From contig OW804094.1 in the NCBI GenBank assembly GCA_942159475.1, positions 59,454,966 through 59,518,965 on the forward strand: a stretch of DNA of 64,000 nucleotides, written 5' to 3'. The notes below the pieces were generated by a model. The model was given only the letters and a program-made list of their open reading frames with translations, did not search any database and was not told the origin of the DNA. The stretch is from Sthenelais limicola. Lineage: Eukaryota; Annelida; Polychaeta; Phyllodocida; Sigalionidae. The position numbers were made by a program, and so were the translations under genes. Positions 35,852 through 48,360 of the stretch are shown piece after piece; the stretch's first letter is position 1; each line of letters begins with the position of its first letter.

Positions 35852-37090
35852 CTTGTTCTTTTTAAATATTTTGCATTTGTAGATGTAGAATCCTCTAATT
35901 ATAGACCAATAGTCCTGTGTCGAATTCCTGGGAAGCTGAGATATAGACTGATACCACAGGTGTACCAGATTGTGATACCCAAGGATCTGATTAATAAATT
36001 CCTAGAAAGGATCCATAATGGGGTAGTCGGTGCACATGTGGGGATCACTAAGATGCTTCACTTGATCTCCAGCAGGTTTTTCTGGCCAACTATGGTAGCA
36101 GATGTGGAGAAATATGTTTCAATTTGCCACGAATGCCTAAGTTCAAAGAAGATGAATAGGACTATCCGCCTGCCTATGGAGATTAGGGATCCCACCCCAC
36201 GCCCCTTCTCATGTTTTATGGTTGACTCTATAGGTACCATTACTAAGACCAAATCAGGAAATTGCTATATTCAAACCTGTATAGATATGTCCACAAAATT
36301 CTTATTTGCTTGGGCTACTGATTCGATCAGTAGTGCAAGTTTTAGGAATGAATTCTTTGAGAAAGTGATCTGTTCTGTGGGTTGTCCAAGTAAGATTTAT
36401 AGCGACAACGGGACGACATTTACAGGGAAGGATTTCACCTTATTCTGTAAAAAGTTTGGAATAGAACAGATTTTCTCCTCTCCCTGGAAGCCATCTTCAA
36501 ATGGGCTCATTGAAAGACAAAATAAATCGATGGGAGAGAGGCTGTGTACCTTCTGCTTGGCAAATGCTGAGAACTGGGATCTATATGTCCCAGGAATTGT
36601 TATGGCTCTAAATGCCACAGATAGTTTCAGTGCTGGAATAGCCCCTTATACACTGGTGTATGGGCGTGAATGTCAAATTCCTTCTCAGGCATGTCTGATA
36701 GATGTGAAAGATACGATCAAACCAATTCTGGAACATCTGTTGGACGCGGATGAGAACAGGGAAAAATTGACACAGCTAGTAGAAAGAAACATTGAAAGAT
36801 CTAATGTTAATATGAAACAAAGGTATGACAGAAAGATTCATTTGGACAATATCGAACCTGGTTGTGTGGTGTATGCCAAAGTTCATTTCTTCAAGAAAGG
36901 TTTGAGTGCTAAGATACAGAGCCAGTATTCTGGACCTTATTTAGTGGTGAGAAGGCCATCAAAATTCACTGCAAAGCTGAAGAACTTGAGCAGCGGCAAG
37001 ATATTGAGTCGACCTGTGCATGTACAATTCCTCAAACTGGTTAATAAGAAATATACTCGAGATTTCCTCAAGAAATTGTTGGGGAAATAA
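35852..37090 (+). CDS. Ty3/Gypsy-type integrase ORF (stand-alone)
   Basis: The frame is open from 35852; clear homology begins at about 35960. It shows an HHCC zinc domain (H and H in IHNGVVGAHVG, then CHEC), the core Asp in FMVDSIG, Asp in YSDNG and Glu in SSNGLIERQN, and a C-terminal GPY/F-like module (YSGPYLVVRRPSKF). All catalytic and metal residues are present and there is no stop for about 376 residues. Nothing of RT or RNase H precedes it; its 5' part is either missing or on the other side of gypsy-1. It is probably the pol end of the env-bearing element that follows. The first Met-like codon at 35960 is GTG, so it is not an independent start. Confidence 0.85.
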   Translation, partial: LVLFKYFAFVDVESSNYRPIVLCRIPGKLRYRLIPQVYQIVIPKDLINKFLERIHNGVVGAHVGITKMLHLISSRFFWPTMVADVEKYVSICHECLSSKKMNRTIRLPMEIRDPTPRPFSCFMVDSIGTITKTKSGNCYIQTCIDMSTKFLFAWATDSISSASFRNEFFEKVICSVGCPSKIYSDNGTTFTGKDFTLFCKKFGIEQIFSSPWKPSSNGLIERQNKSMGERLCTFCLANAENWDLYVPGIVMALNATDSFSAGIAPYTLVYGRECQIPSQACLIDVKDTIKPILEHLLDADENREKLTQLVERNIERSNVNMKQRYDRKIHLDNIEPGCVVYAKVHFFKKGLSAKIQSQYSGPYLVVRRPSKFTAKLKNLSSGKILSRPVHVQFLKLVNKKYTRDFLKKLLGK

Positions 37091-38930
37091 GTTCATTTAT
37101 TTGTTTTTATTCTAGCCATAGTCTGGGCGTGTGGATACCAGGGCTTATTGGGGAATGGCCCATCAGTAGAAGCAAGCCTAGGCAGCTTTTGTTTCATCGG
37201 GAGAGCGGCCGACTGATAGAGTGGCGGTTTTCACGGCACGGGAGCGAGCAGGGCCCGGCGAGCGTCTTCGGAGAAGCAACAATGCGGTGTGCAGTAGCAT
37301 TCCCTATGTGAATATATTTCCAGCTGGAAAGTGTCAATCTGGACACTTCTTGTCACCCGCCCATAGGCGCTAGCGTGTTGAGCGCGTACACCTGTTCACT
37401 CCGACGTCCGCGCTTTCAAATCTAGACCTATCAATAGCCGGCTGCTCAACGTTAATTTATCGCCCAGTCGGGAGTATGGGCATAATACTCTCCCTTGCTA
37501 GACACCGTGTATCACCACGTCTAGCAATAATGTGATGCTTTAGGCACTGCCTAGAGAAACAGCAACCCAGATCAGTTTATTTTTTTATTTTATTTCCCAG
37601 TTCGGAAGAAAACGCTCTGTTTCAGAGCGATTTGGGACTTTATTTTATTTTTTATTTATTTTCTGGAAACCTTTTGGTTGCCAAATACTGCAAACCTTTT
37701 GCAGCTTGGTCGCTTGGCATCGTTTTCGGCTAATTTTGCTGCAAATGTTTGCCAACCCTTGGCAACTTGGAGGGGAAGAAAAATTGTTTTTGTTGCTGAA
37801 TCTCAAATGGCAACATGCAGGGGGGCGTGCCCACTTGCCTGTTGGAATAATCTGGCTTGCCTGAGGTGTCATTTGGGGGAGATATTGTGCTTAAAACCCT
37901 TCTGTTTTGTAGTATGATGAGTGTTTCTGTTCCTTGGTGAATTTCGGACTATTTTTATGACAATTGCAAGGGTTTCGGAGTAAATTTTTTGTGCGATTTT
38001 GAGCGTTTTTCTTGAACTTTTGAAAAACTTTGAAATTTTTTATATCTTTAAAGTTGATATTTTTGATCTGTATTTGTTCTAGTACAGAATGTGATGACTT
38101 TAGGCCATTTTCTCTGGACTTTTTCTTAGTCATCACCATGTAAGAACGTTTGTGAGCCAATGAAGCGAAGATTTTAGGGGAGAGGACATGTAAATTTAAT
38201 CAAAAAATTCTTGTCCATTCCTCCCTTGAGGCTTGTGTTAACTGTGGATGATTTGAAAGGAGAAATCTCGCCCTGAAGGGACTAAAGGTAGGATTTGGAC
38301 AGTCGTAGGTACCGGTGCTAGAGTGGGCTGAGCCTCAGTGCAGAGGAATGCGCGTGGCGTGGGCGTTGCTTAGTCCTTCCCTCAGGGGGGCGTGGCATCG
38401 CACATGCTGCAGACCTCTCGTGCACCCCACAGACCCTAGTGTTCCCTTGATGGAATGGGCCTGGGTCACCTACTGAGCCAGCAATGAGGGGTTGGGGGCT
38501 GTATTGAAACCCCCCTGACACTTAATCTGGACGTGGCCAGGCCTAGTACCGCACCAATCCACCCTGGAGGGGTTAATGTAATGGGTACTACCCTAAGGTT
38601 TCTCTGACTAGACCACGATCACTCAAGGTCTGGAGATACAAGATGGATAGACGGAGGTAGGAGTTGCTCTCTGATATAGTTTTTTCTTTTCTTTTCATCT
38701 TGATTTCTCTTGTAATTGGTTACCTAATTCGTCGTTCGACTCATTTAAGCGTCCATGCTAATGATCTAGAAATGATTTCTAGGAACTTTAAATTATTTAT
38801 TCTGTACTAAGATTTTATTTTCTAAACTTAAGAACTTTTGCCACTCCCCACATAGACAATGGGGATCGTGTGAAGCCAATGTCTAACTGAATCAAGTAGA
38901 TAGACTTTGGTGTTAGCTATTTTACTCTAG
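37091..38930. other. Spacer between integrase and env-like ORF
   Basis: 1.8 kb without a credible ORF, moderately GC-rich near 37200-37450 and 38280-38640. Errantivirus-like elements normally have little sequence between integrase and env, so part of this may be an LTR or another insertion. No second copy was found to prove it. Confidence 0.4.
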
Positions 38931-41569
38931 ATAACCCTTTTTCTTTACGTTTTTATCATTTGTTTTTGGCTTTTTGCAATTGTCTGAGAGAGTGTCTGAT
39001 TTTTCTTCACTTCAGTGTGCTTTTCCTGCTGGTCGTGGCGACTGTGTCTGTTACGGGACACAGGCTGCGACAAAACATGGGTGTTTTCCTGTTCAAAGAG
39101 CAGGACATCGTGGTCAATTGCCAACAGAAGTCAGTGATTTTGGACCTACCCTTGCCTAGGGTAGAAGACCCTGTTATGCCTTCCCTTTGCGATTCTGTTA
39201 GACTAGGAATACAAGAGGAGGATTGTGTTGCAATTAATTACATGCAAAATCGTCTGTATAGGATTGCAAATGGGACATTTTTCAAGTTTTCTTCTATTAT
39301 GGAAACTTTGAAGGCTGATTACTCTGCAAGGACAAAACGATCTGTCTTGCCTGGGGTAGGAAAGGTTGCAAGAAAACTTTTTGGTGTGGCCACTGAGGAT
39401 GAATTAGCTGACTTCAACAAAGCCGTGCGAATAATGTCAGGAGGAGTTGGAACTATTGAGGAAACACAAGAGGCAAGAGATAAAGTCATCAATGGACTTG
39501 TTCTGAATACAAATTTGCTTTTGGATTTTTCTCTGGAACATTTGCTGGAAGTAGACAATTTGATTTTAAATTTAACAGCGACTATTGGTACTGTGGCTAA
39601 TACTAGCTCTGGAGAGCTCCTGTCTGCCATACGATTCATGCACCTAAATTTCAGAAAGCTGTCTTTCCTCTCTGCAACCACCCTTGACATCGTGGCCCAG
39701 GCCCAATACGTGGGAACGGTGAGGAAAGTACTGACAGCGATCGAGGGTTTATTAGAGGGGCATGTGTCATTGGATCTCGTAGAGGACAGGAGTCTGGACA
39801 GGGCTAGGGGAGTCTTGCGGAGGTCCTTGCCTGAAGGTTACCATATGGTAACTACTTTGGACAGGGATTCGCTGCTAAATTTCCATGTGGACAGAGATCG
39901 AATTTTTATTTCTCTGGGAGTCATTGTGGCTCCTAGAAAATCAATTTTTTCTCTTTTTAGACCCATTTTTATTCCTTTACCCCTACATAGCCATTCTCAC
40001 AATGCCTCTGGATTTACTAAACTGGTGTTTACCTCAAAATATTTTGCTATCTCGAAGGATCAGACCCAATACTTGGAACTAAACAGTGAATTTATGGAAG
40101 CATGTGTCAACTTGGATTATGGTAGGTTTTGCAGAGAATCTATTATTTCGAGATCTATTAAACTTTGGTCATGTTTATCATCCCTTTTCTTTGATAATGT
40201 AACTTCAGCCCTTGAACTATGCCCCTACCACTCGTTCCTCAACGTGCCAGTGCCCCTGACACACCTATCAGTGGGTAATGACAGCCATGTCATCGTTGGG
40301 GCAGGCCATACAGCGAGGTTTGAGTGCCCTGGGGGTCATAACAAGGAGATTAGTGTCCCTCCGTTTCTTGTTGTGTCTTTACCCTGCCGTTGTATTTTGA
40401 AATTCAATAAGGTTGTCTTGGAAAATAATCAAATTGACTGTGAAGAGCCAGAAATTGCTCATATTAGTATCAAAACAGGTTTTAATATGCCTATGGCTGC
40501 TTCTTTTGGAATCGATATTTTAAATATCTCTGGGGCAGAAATCTTTCATGCTCCAGTGGAATTAAATTTACCCTCCTCCGAGGAAATTAGAAAGCATTTA
40601 GGCCACCTTGGAGACGATTTAATAAATAAGGGTATTGACTTAAGACCAGCGGTAAAGGACATGATGGAAAAGCAACAAAAAGTAAAAGAAATTTGGGAAA
40701 ACTTGAAGGTAAATCTGCAGAATCTCCCTAAACATCATTCGGTGGGCATTACTGCCACTATGATCAGCCTTTTTAACACTATAATGTGTGTTTATTTATT
40801 CTGTAAGATGCATCGTTTGGGAGCTATTTTTCCAATTGTGCGCCAGACAGATGCTTTTGCTATTATGAATTTAACGGATCTGGAGGCTGCTAATGTCGTT
40901 TTTTCACCGAGTGCCAGGTCTATCATTGATTCTTCCTTTAATTATTATTCTTTTTACTACGATTATTCTGGTTATTTGGTCTCCATTTGCCTCTGTATTT
41001 TGCTGATATTTGTCTTAAAAAAGATTTGGACTTATAGAGTTTTCTTGAACATGATTTGCTGTGGGGGAAGAAACGAGATGCTGGACACCCCCATGCTTCA
41101 CTTGCGATTACAGAGCAGTGGAAACTCTTTTGATTTTCCATTGGTCAGTTCAATTTTTTCTCATAATGCGATGGTCAAATCTCTTGCTCCTGTAGTAATC
41201 TCTGCAGAGGCAGAGATTTCTTGCTGCCATTTGAGGAGATTTATTTTCCTTGAATGGAGTGATGACCTTTTGGTACCCAGCCAAGGCAAAGTGTTTAGAG
41301 TAACTTTGCCGACAGCTGTTAAAATCCCTTTTTATTCCTCTTTTAGGCTAAAAACAGCCTTGGCAAGTCAGGAGAAGATTTGGGCTCTATTTTGGGTCCC
41401 AAAGAACTCTAGAGCTGTGCAGATTTTACTAAAAACCCCCCTCAGTCGTTCGAAAAGAGGATTAACCTCAAGCACTATTTCTTTAGCAAGTGTGGGCAAT
41501 GGGGCAGGTCTGAGAAACAAATGTGTTTCTTTCTCAGATCTCCATGAGAGAGATGAGAAAAACGTCTAG
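38931..41569 (+). CDS. env: Errantivirus-like envelope (class I F-type) ORF, env-1
   Basis: About 869 residues are uninterrupted. There is a hydrophobic segment at 11-30 (signal-like) and a furin-type site RTKR at 124-127. An F-protein-like segment follows it (VARKLFGVATEDEL), then a long helical region with N-glycosylation sequons and a cysteine-rich part at 380-500. Hydrophobic stretches lie near 595-616 and 672-690, with an unusual tail of about 180 residues after the last. Architecture matches baculovirus F/errantivirus Env proteins, which mediate membrane fusion. The first in-frame codon called as a start is TTG. A pyrimidine-rich acceptor (tattttactctag|) at 38930 suggests the ATG comes from a spliced leader. 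Old endogenous copy; activity unknown. Confidence 0.85.
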
Positions 41570-42774
41570 TTTTTTTTTTTTTTGTCTTTCCTAGAAGCAG
41601 TTTTTCTGTTGATTTATTATTTCTCTCTGGTCTAATCTGCTGTGTAGACTGATACGGCTGTTTTCAGTGTGTGACCGAGTATTTGGGTCACCCAGTTGTG
41701 GTGACTGGGGTCACAGCACGACCCCATGAGGTATTTTTATTATTCTACCGACTTAGAATGTATCTGACCTTGTTTCTCTGGTGTATGGTGTATTTATAGC
41801 TGGGTATTTGAATGAGGAAGCAAAACAATAACATCTGTTTTGTAGGTCTCACTTACAGCCGTCTGTGCTGCTAATTGTACTGTTTATAATATGCCTTTTA
41901 ACCATGTTTTTGCTTCCAGTTGGTTTCTCAGATTTTTCCCTGTATTTTTAGATTTTGAATTTTTAAAAAAAAACTTTTTTGACTCGTTGATAACTTTCAA
42001 CGATTTCTCAGATCTAGACTTTTGGGTCTGTTTTTCTATTTTCTGTATTTCTTTGAAACAATTGCATTTTCTTTGTATTGGTGTGGTGTCGTTGTATTTA
42101 TATATGTACTTGCTGTTCTATTTTACCACGATATCTCACAAGCAATGAGTCATTTCCTATTGGGAACTCCCATACAGAGGAGATAATGTACAAATGAGGA
42201 TTTTACTCTCAGTAATTACTATCTTTTATTGAGAAAAAAGGGTTAAAAATTGCTACCTTTCCGATTTAAAAGATCGATTTCTGAAAGGTGTTTTTGATTC
42301 ACAGTATAACGCTTTCGGCAGACGCCATTGAGTTAACATTGCGCCCACTTTGTGTTATAGACGACCCATATTATGTTTCACCGACCGGGCGCTGTAGGCC
42401 GTCATGCTGAGAGCGGGGACGTCATAGGCGGCAAGGTAAAACTTGTTAGCTCTAGACAGCAAGGTTGATGTATGTAACACGCTCTGAATGATTTATTATT
42501 CTTGCATTTATGTAAGGCTGGGGAGAGCGGTTTTTGCCTTGCTGTTAGCAATCTTTGGTTGACTACTTTCTTTTTATGTTATACTTTATTAATTTGTATT
42601 CACTTTTGTGAAACTTTTTAAAACTATTTATTTTTATTTCTTTTAATTATCTTATCCTTTTGGAATTTTTACTTTCTGGCTTTTTGCCTTGCCTATTGGC
42701 ACTTTTCTCTTGCTTTTGAGGACAATCATCCACACAAGGTCGTGTACATGCCTGAGCGATCATTCGCAGGGCAT
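41570..42774. other. 3' region of env-1 element, up to the hAT insertion
   Basis: No ORF is seen. The sequence begins with a 14-15 T run after the env stop. A TGTGGTGACTG at 41697 matches the starts of LTR-like segments at 54343 and 57014, so a 3' LTR may begin here. A TATA-like TATTTATAG lies near 41794. The LTR end could not be placed. Confidence 0.4.
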
Positions 42775-42829
42775 CAGGGGCGGATCCAGGGGGGGGGTTC
42801 GGGGGGTTCGAACCCCCCCCTTGGGCCCC

Positions 42830-42960
42830 ATGGTGCCCTTTTTGCCCTCTCCCAAAGTGCCCTTTTTCCCGCCCAAAAGTGCCCTTTTTCCCCACCCAAA
42901 AGTGCCCTTTTTTCCGACCCAAAAGTGCCCTTTTTTCCCACCAAAAATCGCCTTTTTGTT
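42830..42960. repeat. hAT subterminal repeat array
   Basis: Five to six units of the form (A)AAGTGCCCTTTTTCCC, spaced about 20-24 bp, lie directly inside the left inverted repeat. One related GTGCCCTTTT unit lies near the right end at about 49504. Confidence 0.85.
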
Positions 42961-44024
42961 CGCCCCTATTTATTTGCCTTGTGTCATTTGACAACCAACT
43001 TTCTGACCACTTATACATCGGCGCTCCCCCGCGGGAAAAAAACGTCGTCAAGGACTCGTTTCTAACGTTGCCTGAATAAGAAGACGTTACGTCTTATGTT
43101 AGGGCCCATATTGCGTCCTTGCCTAGTCCATAGCATAACCCCATTCGCCACAGCTCAACGGGTTTTGTTGAGATCTACACCTTCACCATCCTTTATAGAT
43201 TATTCGAAATAAAGGAAAACACTATCAAGTGAGTACAAGTTGCCTACATTTAGTAGCCATGGGCTACCCCCAAAATAGCAGATCTCCTGTCAATCTCTGG
43301 TTAATTTGGATAAAATCGGAGTGCATAATGAATTAGAGATATTATTGTTGTGAACATTCATGTTTATTTGTATTAACGTATGGTGCCCTTATTCTGTTAA
43401 CCCCCTTGAATTACACATAGATTGCTCAGAAACTACTGAATTTTGACCTGTTTCTCGTCTACATTGAGATATACTTCTTTGCTTCTAAAATGCAAATTTC
43501 CAGCATTGTTGATTGATTTGTAGTTTCAAGAATCAATGTATCTTCCCCTCCCCTCCCTCCGACTTTGCCCCCCCCCCCCCTTTTCCCAGCCCTCCTCCTC
43601 TCTCTCTCACACATACGCTCTCCTGTCCCTATCCCGTATCAGTTCCTACTTGGTCATTTAGATAGAAAGAGGCTGACACATTCCCCGGCTATCAAAATTC
43701 GTTGGGCAAATAGGGTTTTCCCATGTCAGGGGGACAGCAATCTCTCCCGTTTTGTGATCACCTAATTTTAAGGTTTCTTTCATAATGATATTGTATAGCT
43801 AGATCTCTTGAAAATGGACCAAATTAAAGAATATACGCTATATTTTATAAATACACCCACCTACTATATCTATCCTTAGTGTGGGAAGATGGGGAGCAGT
43901 TTGAAAAAACTGATGGAATTAGGACACCTGATAGAATAAAGGCACCATACATTAAGCTACCTTGAATGACACTTTGGAATAAGTTTAATAATGACTAGGG
44001 TAATGTGATAATAGGGGATGTAAG

Positions 44025-44580
44025 TGTCATGGCCGCTGTCGCCCACTTTTACTTATTTAATCGTGTTATGTATTACTTCCCGGAAAGGAAGTGATGTAAC
44101 GGCCATAGACAATGCATATAGCAAAATAAATATCCCCTCTCTCCATCGCCCCAGTAATGTCCCAGAACTTCTGGTCAACACATCTGGAATAATTTGACTT
44201 TATATATGGCTATCCAGTGGTCGGAAGTTAAAATAAATCTTGAAGAAAACTTTTCGGCCCATGATTTTTCAATGGGCACGATGTCACTTCCTTTCCCGTT
44301 TGGAGATGGCTTGGTACGTACGGGATGAGTGGGGGGACGGATCAACCTGTCAACACCTACCCACTGTTTTATGTCTATTTTATTGCTTGTGTTGTATATA
44401 AGGCCCCAAGTGGGCTGGGTAAAATTGTCACTCCCTGTTGACCATTCCTTGGATGGTCATGTGGACCTGTATGGAGAAATAAAGTCTTGCTGAAACCATA
44501 TTCCTCTACTCTGATGTCTGTCTAATCAAGCGCAAGCCGAACCGTCTGAACCCAAGGTCATGAGCACCTTTTACCACTCA
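44025..44580 (+). repeat. Putative solo LTR upstream of hAT transposase
   Basis: The segment begins TGTCATGGCC and ends CACTCA. It has a TATATAAGG box at about 44395 and an AATAAAG signal at about 44481, the spacing expected of a promoter and poly(A) site in an LTR. No internal coding region or second copy is seen, and the flanks do not give a convincing duplication, so the limits are tentative. Confidence 0.45.
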
Positions 44581-44792
44581 GTACCAAGATTGCTAAATAC
44601 CTCTTCTGCGTTAGCTGCCGCGCTACCCGTGATAGCTGACCAATGGAATGGACTATGATATTGAACCTAACTTGGAGCAACTTTGGGATGCACCAGCCCC
44701 CAGGAACCAATCATCCCCCCTTCTTCCTCCTAGCGGTCAGATAATGAAAAACGAGAACACCCACTTCAACAATATCATATTTTTAATAGAAG

Positions 44793-47700
44793 ATGCCCCG
44801 GCGTGAAAGACGTCTCAAACATGAGAGGGATGTTGGTGCCGCCAAATGCAGCAAAATTGACTCATTTTTTCGGTAGGTCTAACATTATGTAAGGTTTTAC
44901 TTGTTACTACTTGCAGGCTGGCCCCAGCCCATGCATTCTTGATATCATATTGTGTTACTTTACCATGAAATAACTTTAGACTTCTGGAATAGAACATAGT
45001 TCTGGCGGCGTTGAGTATGGACACATGGATTAGGCATCATTGGAATCAGCTTGATATCATCTTTTAAAATATGATGATATCTCTAAAGCATTTTTTCGAC
45101 GACTTATGACTCATTTTCCTGTTTCACAATGCATATGATATTTTGTGTTGGAGGGCGGGTGGCAGAGAGGCGGAGGGTGAAAGGAAATAAGGGAAGGGGA
45201 AAGGGAACAATTAAGGGTTTGCCTCTTGGTGTTGAAATAGCTGGCAACATTGTGTTCTCTCTCTATCTATAGTATTGGGTGTATTGTATTATGATGTATA
45301 ATATCATATTCATAAGCAGTCATAAATATCTATTGAATCTATTCTAGATTTCTATCAATATTAACATACTATAAATACTATAAGGATATCTAGGCCTAGA
45401 TATATCAGTATCTGTAAATGGGACTTTTGTTCTGTGTTTCATCTAAACAGCTGCCAACAGGCCTTTGTTTTAATTATATCATCTCCCATTCATTGAGTAC
45501 CTAGTGAATGCCATGTAAATACCTTTATATTCATATTTTAAGGAAACAACCAGCAACAAGCACACACACTCATGACAATGATCCCCCAGACCTGGCCATG
45601 CATATGGATGTAGATGTTTCTCCTGACGATGTTCCTCCTGAAAATGTTGCTTCTAGAGATACTGCTCCTCGAGATATTGCTTCTGGAGAAGTCGCTCCTC
45701 GGGATATTGCTTCTGGAGAAGTCGCTCCTCGAGATATTGCTTCTGGAGAAGTCGCTCCTCGGGATATTGCTTCTGGAGAAGTCGCTCCTCGAGATATTGC
45801 TTCTGGAGAGGTCGCTCTTCGGGATATTGCTTCTGGAGAAGTCGCTCCTCGGGATATTGCTTCTGGAGAAGTCGCTCCTCAGGATATTGCTTCTGGAGAA
45901 GTCGCTCCTCGGGATATTGCTTCTGGAGAAGTCGCTCCTCAGGATATTGCTTCTGGAGAAGTCGCTCCTCAAGATGGTGTCCTTTGTGATTTTGCTTGTG
46001 GAGGACCCCCTACAAATTTCAACAATGATAATGGCTGCAAACCATCTGAACCACCTGCTTCTGCCTCTTATTCACCTCATGTAGACATTGGGGAAATTAT
46101 CAGACACAATACCAAAGATCGCTTGTCTTTTGAAGAAAAGGTAAGCTATATGGAAAGTCATTTCAAGCCAGATAGTAAGTTTAACTTTCACAAAAAAACA
46201 ATTTTCAAGAAGTCTAAAGGCAGAGACATTGTCCTTAGTTTTCAACACTCTTGGTTGAAAGAGTATCCTTGGCTTATTTACAGCCCATTATTGGAAGGAG
46301 GACTCTGCAAATACTGTGTTCTCTTTCCTCCAAAAAATGCAAAAGTTGTCCCAGGTCAGCTAGTGATGCAAGCTTTTCAGAATTATGAAAAAGCCAAAGG
46401 TAGTGATCGTGGTATTTTGGATAAACACCAAAATCTTCAATACCACAAGGATGCTATGGAGTCTGGGCTGACACTCATTCGCATGTCCAAAAATCCAGAA
46501 GCAACTATTGAGTACACTCTGTCGGAAAAGCAAAAGCAGCTCTTCCAACAGAATTCACACATTTTACGATCAATCATAGATACTATTATTATGTGTGGCA
46601 GACAAAATATTGCCCTGCGTGGTCATAGAGATGACAGCACATCACAGAGTTTAAATCGTGGCAACTTCATAGCTGCACTTGGGCTCATTGCTAAAAATGA
46701 TAAACAGCTATTTGATCATCTGGAACATGGGAAGAAAAACGCCAAGTACACTTCAAAGACAGTTCAGAATGAAATGATTGAACTGATTGGACTTGAAATT
46801 AGAAAGACTCTGGTTAAATCTCTTCAAGCTGATGATGCATTTTTCTCCATAATGGCTGATGAAGTAACCGATCCCCATGCTAACCAAGAAGTACTAAGTG
46901 TATGTTTGCGATATGTAGATGAATCCTCTGCCATAAAGGAAGTTCTTTTTGATTTTCTAAACTTAGAAAGAGCAACTGGTGAGATGATCACAGAAGGCAT
47001 TCTTCAATCCCTCCGCAAATATGGTGTGGATATTTTAAAATGCCGTGGACAATCTTATGATGGAGCTGCATGCATGTCTTCGGAACGTGTAGGAGTTCAT
47101 GGGAGGATTAAAGCAATATCCCCCCGAGCATTATACAGTCATTGTAAGAGTCACGTTCTTAATCTCTCCATTGCTGCCTCTTGCAAGCATCCACCAATCA
47201 GAAATATGGTAGATTCAATAAATGCATGTTTCATGTTTTTTGATAACTCTCCAAAACGCCAGCGATTCCTAGAGAAAGTCATAGACCAAGATGCAACCTT
47301 AACCAAGAAGAAGCTAAAAGGTTTATGTAAAACAAGGTGGGTTGAACGCCACACTTGTTACGAAACCTTTTATGAGCTCTATGAAGAACTGTGGACCTGC
47401 CTTGATGCCATCGTGAACCCACACCTGTATGAGGATCTCTACGAGGGAACTACATGGTCCTGGGATTCTAGCACTAGGGTGTTAGCCCAAGGTCTTGTAC
47501 ACACGCTCCATTCCTTTGAGTTCATAGTGGCATTTCTAATTACCAAGAACACTTTGGAATCAGTAAAAGGACTTGCCACTAAACTCCAAAAGAGTGACTT
47601 GGATATTCATGAAGCCTATACAGCTATAGATAGCAGCATTGCTAGAATTCAGCGTTTCCGTGACAATGTGGGGGCTGAATTTAGAGAGACATTCCAGCTT

Positions 47701-48360
47701 GCTGAGGATCTTAGTGAAAAGGTTGGTGGACCTGGACCCTTGATGCCAAGAATCAATGGTAGACAGAGGCACAGGGAAAATGTGCCAGCAGAAACACCTG
47801 AGTCATATTACTGCAGAAACATCCAAATTCCATTCTTGGACTTTATGCTACAGGAAATGAACACCCGCTTCAGCCAGGACAGCAGAACATGTGCTGCCAT
47901 TTTTGTACTTGTTCCAGATTCAATATCCAAAATGTCTGATGAAGACTTGTCTATCTCTCATGAGAAACTCCTCTTCTGGAAGGAGGACCTCCCTACGCCT
48001 TCATCCTTAAAATCAGAGATGAAGGAATGGAGGTATAGATGGACAAATATTGAAGCTGGTCGGCCACAGAATTTGGTTGAAGTTCTGAGGTATGTGGATA
48101 GGGATATGTATCCTAACTTATATACGCTCCTCATCATCGGCTGCACATTACCAGTAGGAAGTGCTTCTGCAGAAAGGTCGTTCTCCTGTTTAAGGAGAAC
48201 AAAGACATATCTCAGAAGCAGGATGAATGAGGAACGTTTTGCTGCTCTATGCCTCATGAATATGCATAGCAATATAACCGTGGATTCCGAGGAAATAATG
48301 AAGAAATTCATTCAGAGGAATAGGAGACGCATGTTCATGCACACAGTTCTCTTTGATTAG
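44793..48360 (+). CDS. hAT transposase (ZMYM1/DUF4371-like)
   Basis: Two exons, 44793-44872 and 45543-48360 (TAG), join in phase to give 965 residues. Exon 1 encodes a basic start ending KIDSFF, typical of the family. Next comes a 10-residue repeat block, a TTF-type zinc finger (HSWLKEYPWLIYSP, then GLCKYCVLFPP), the DUF4371/RNase H-like core with SIMADEVTD and CRGQSYDGAACMSS, and the C-terminal dimerisation region with VGSASAERSFSCLRR. These give the expected Asp, Asp and Glu. No stop or frameshift is seen, so it may be active. An alternative ATG at 45508 exists only if the intron is retained. Confidence 0.93.
45661..45974 (+). repeat. In-frame 30-bp minisatellite in the hAT transposase
   Basis: Ten full 30-bp units and a partial one encode the decapeptide RDIASGEVAP (variants Q for R, L for P). 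Units differ by single bases (cgg, cga, cag), and all preserve the frame. Confidence 0.95.

Noticed and set aside
35878..35940. LINE-like NYRPI motif fused to the integrase frame
   Set aside because: The match is about ten residues and no further RT motif follows; too short to call a chimera.
42647..43051. 134-codon frame with repeated K-G-T-F pattern on minus strand
   Set aside because: It is produced by the hAT subterminal AAAGTGCCCTTTTT repeats and crosses the transposon end.
45538..45972. 144-codon minus-strand frame with regular repeats; array-like 30-bp units that could suggest CRISPR
   Set aside because: It is the reverse of the in-frame minisatellite in the hAT transposase; the units are contiguous, with no spacers, and the genome is eukaryotic.
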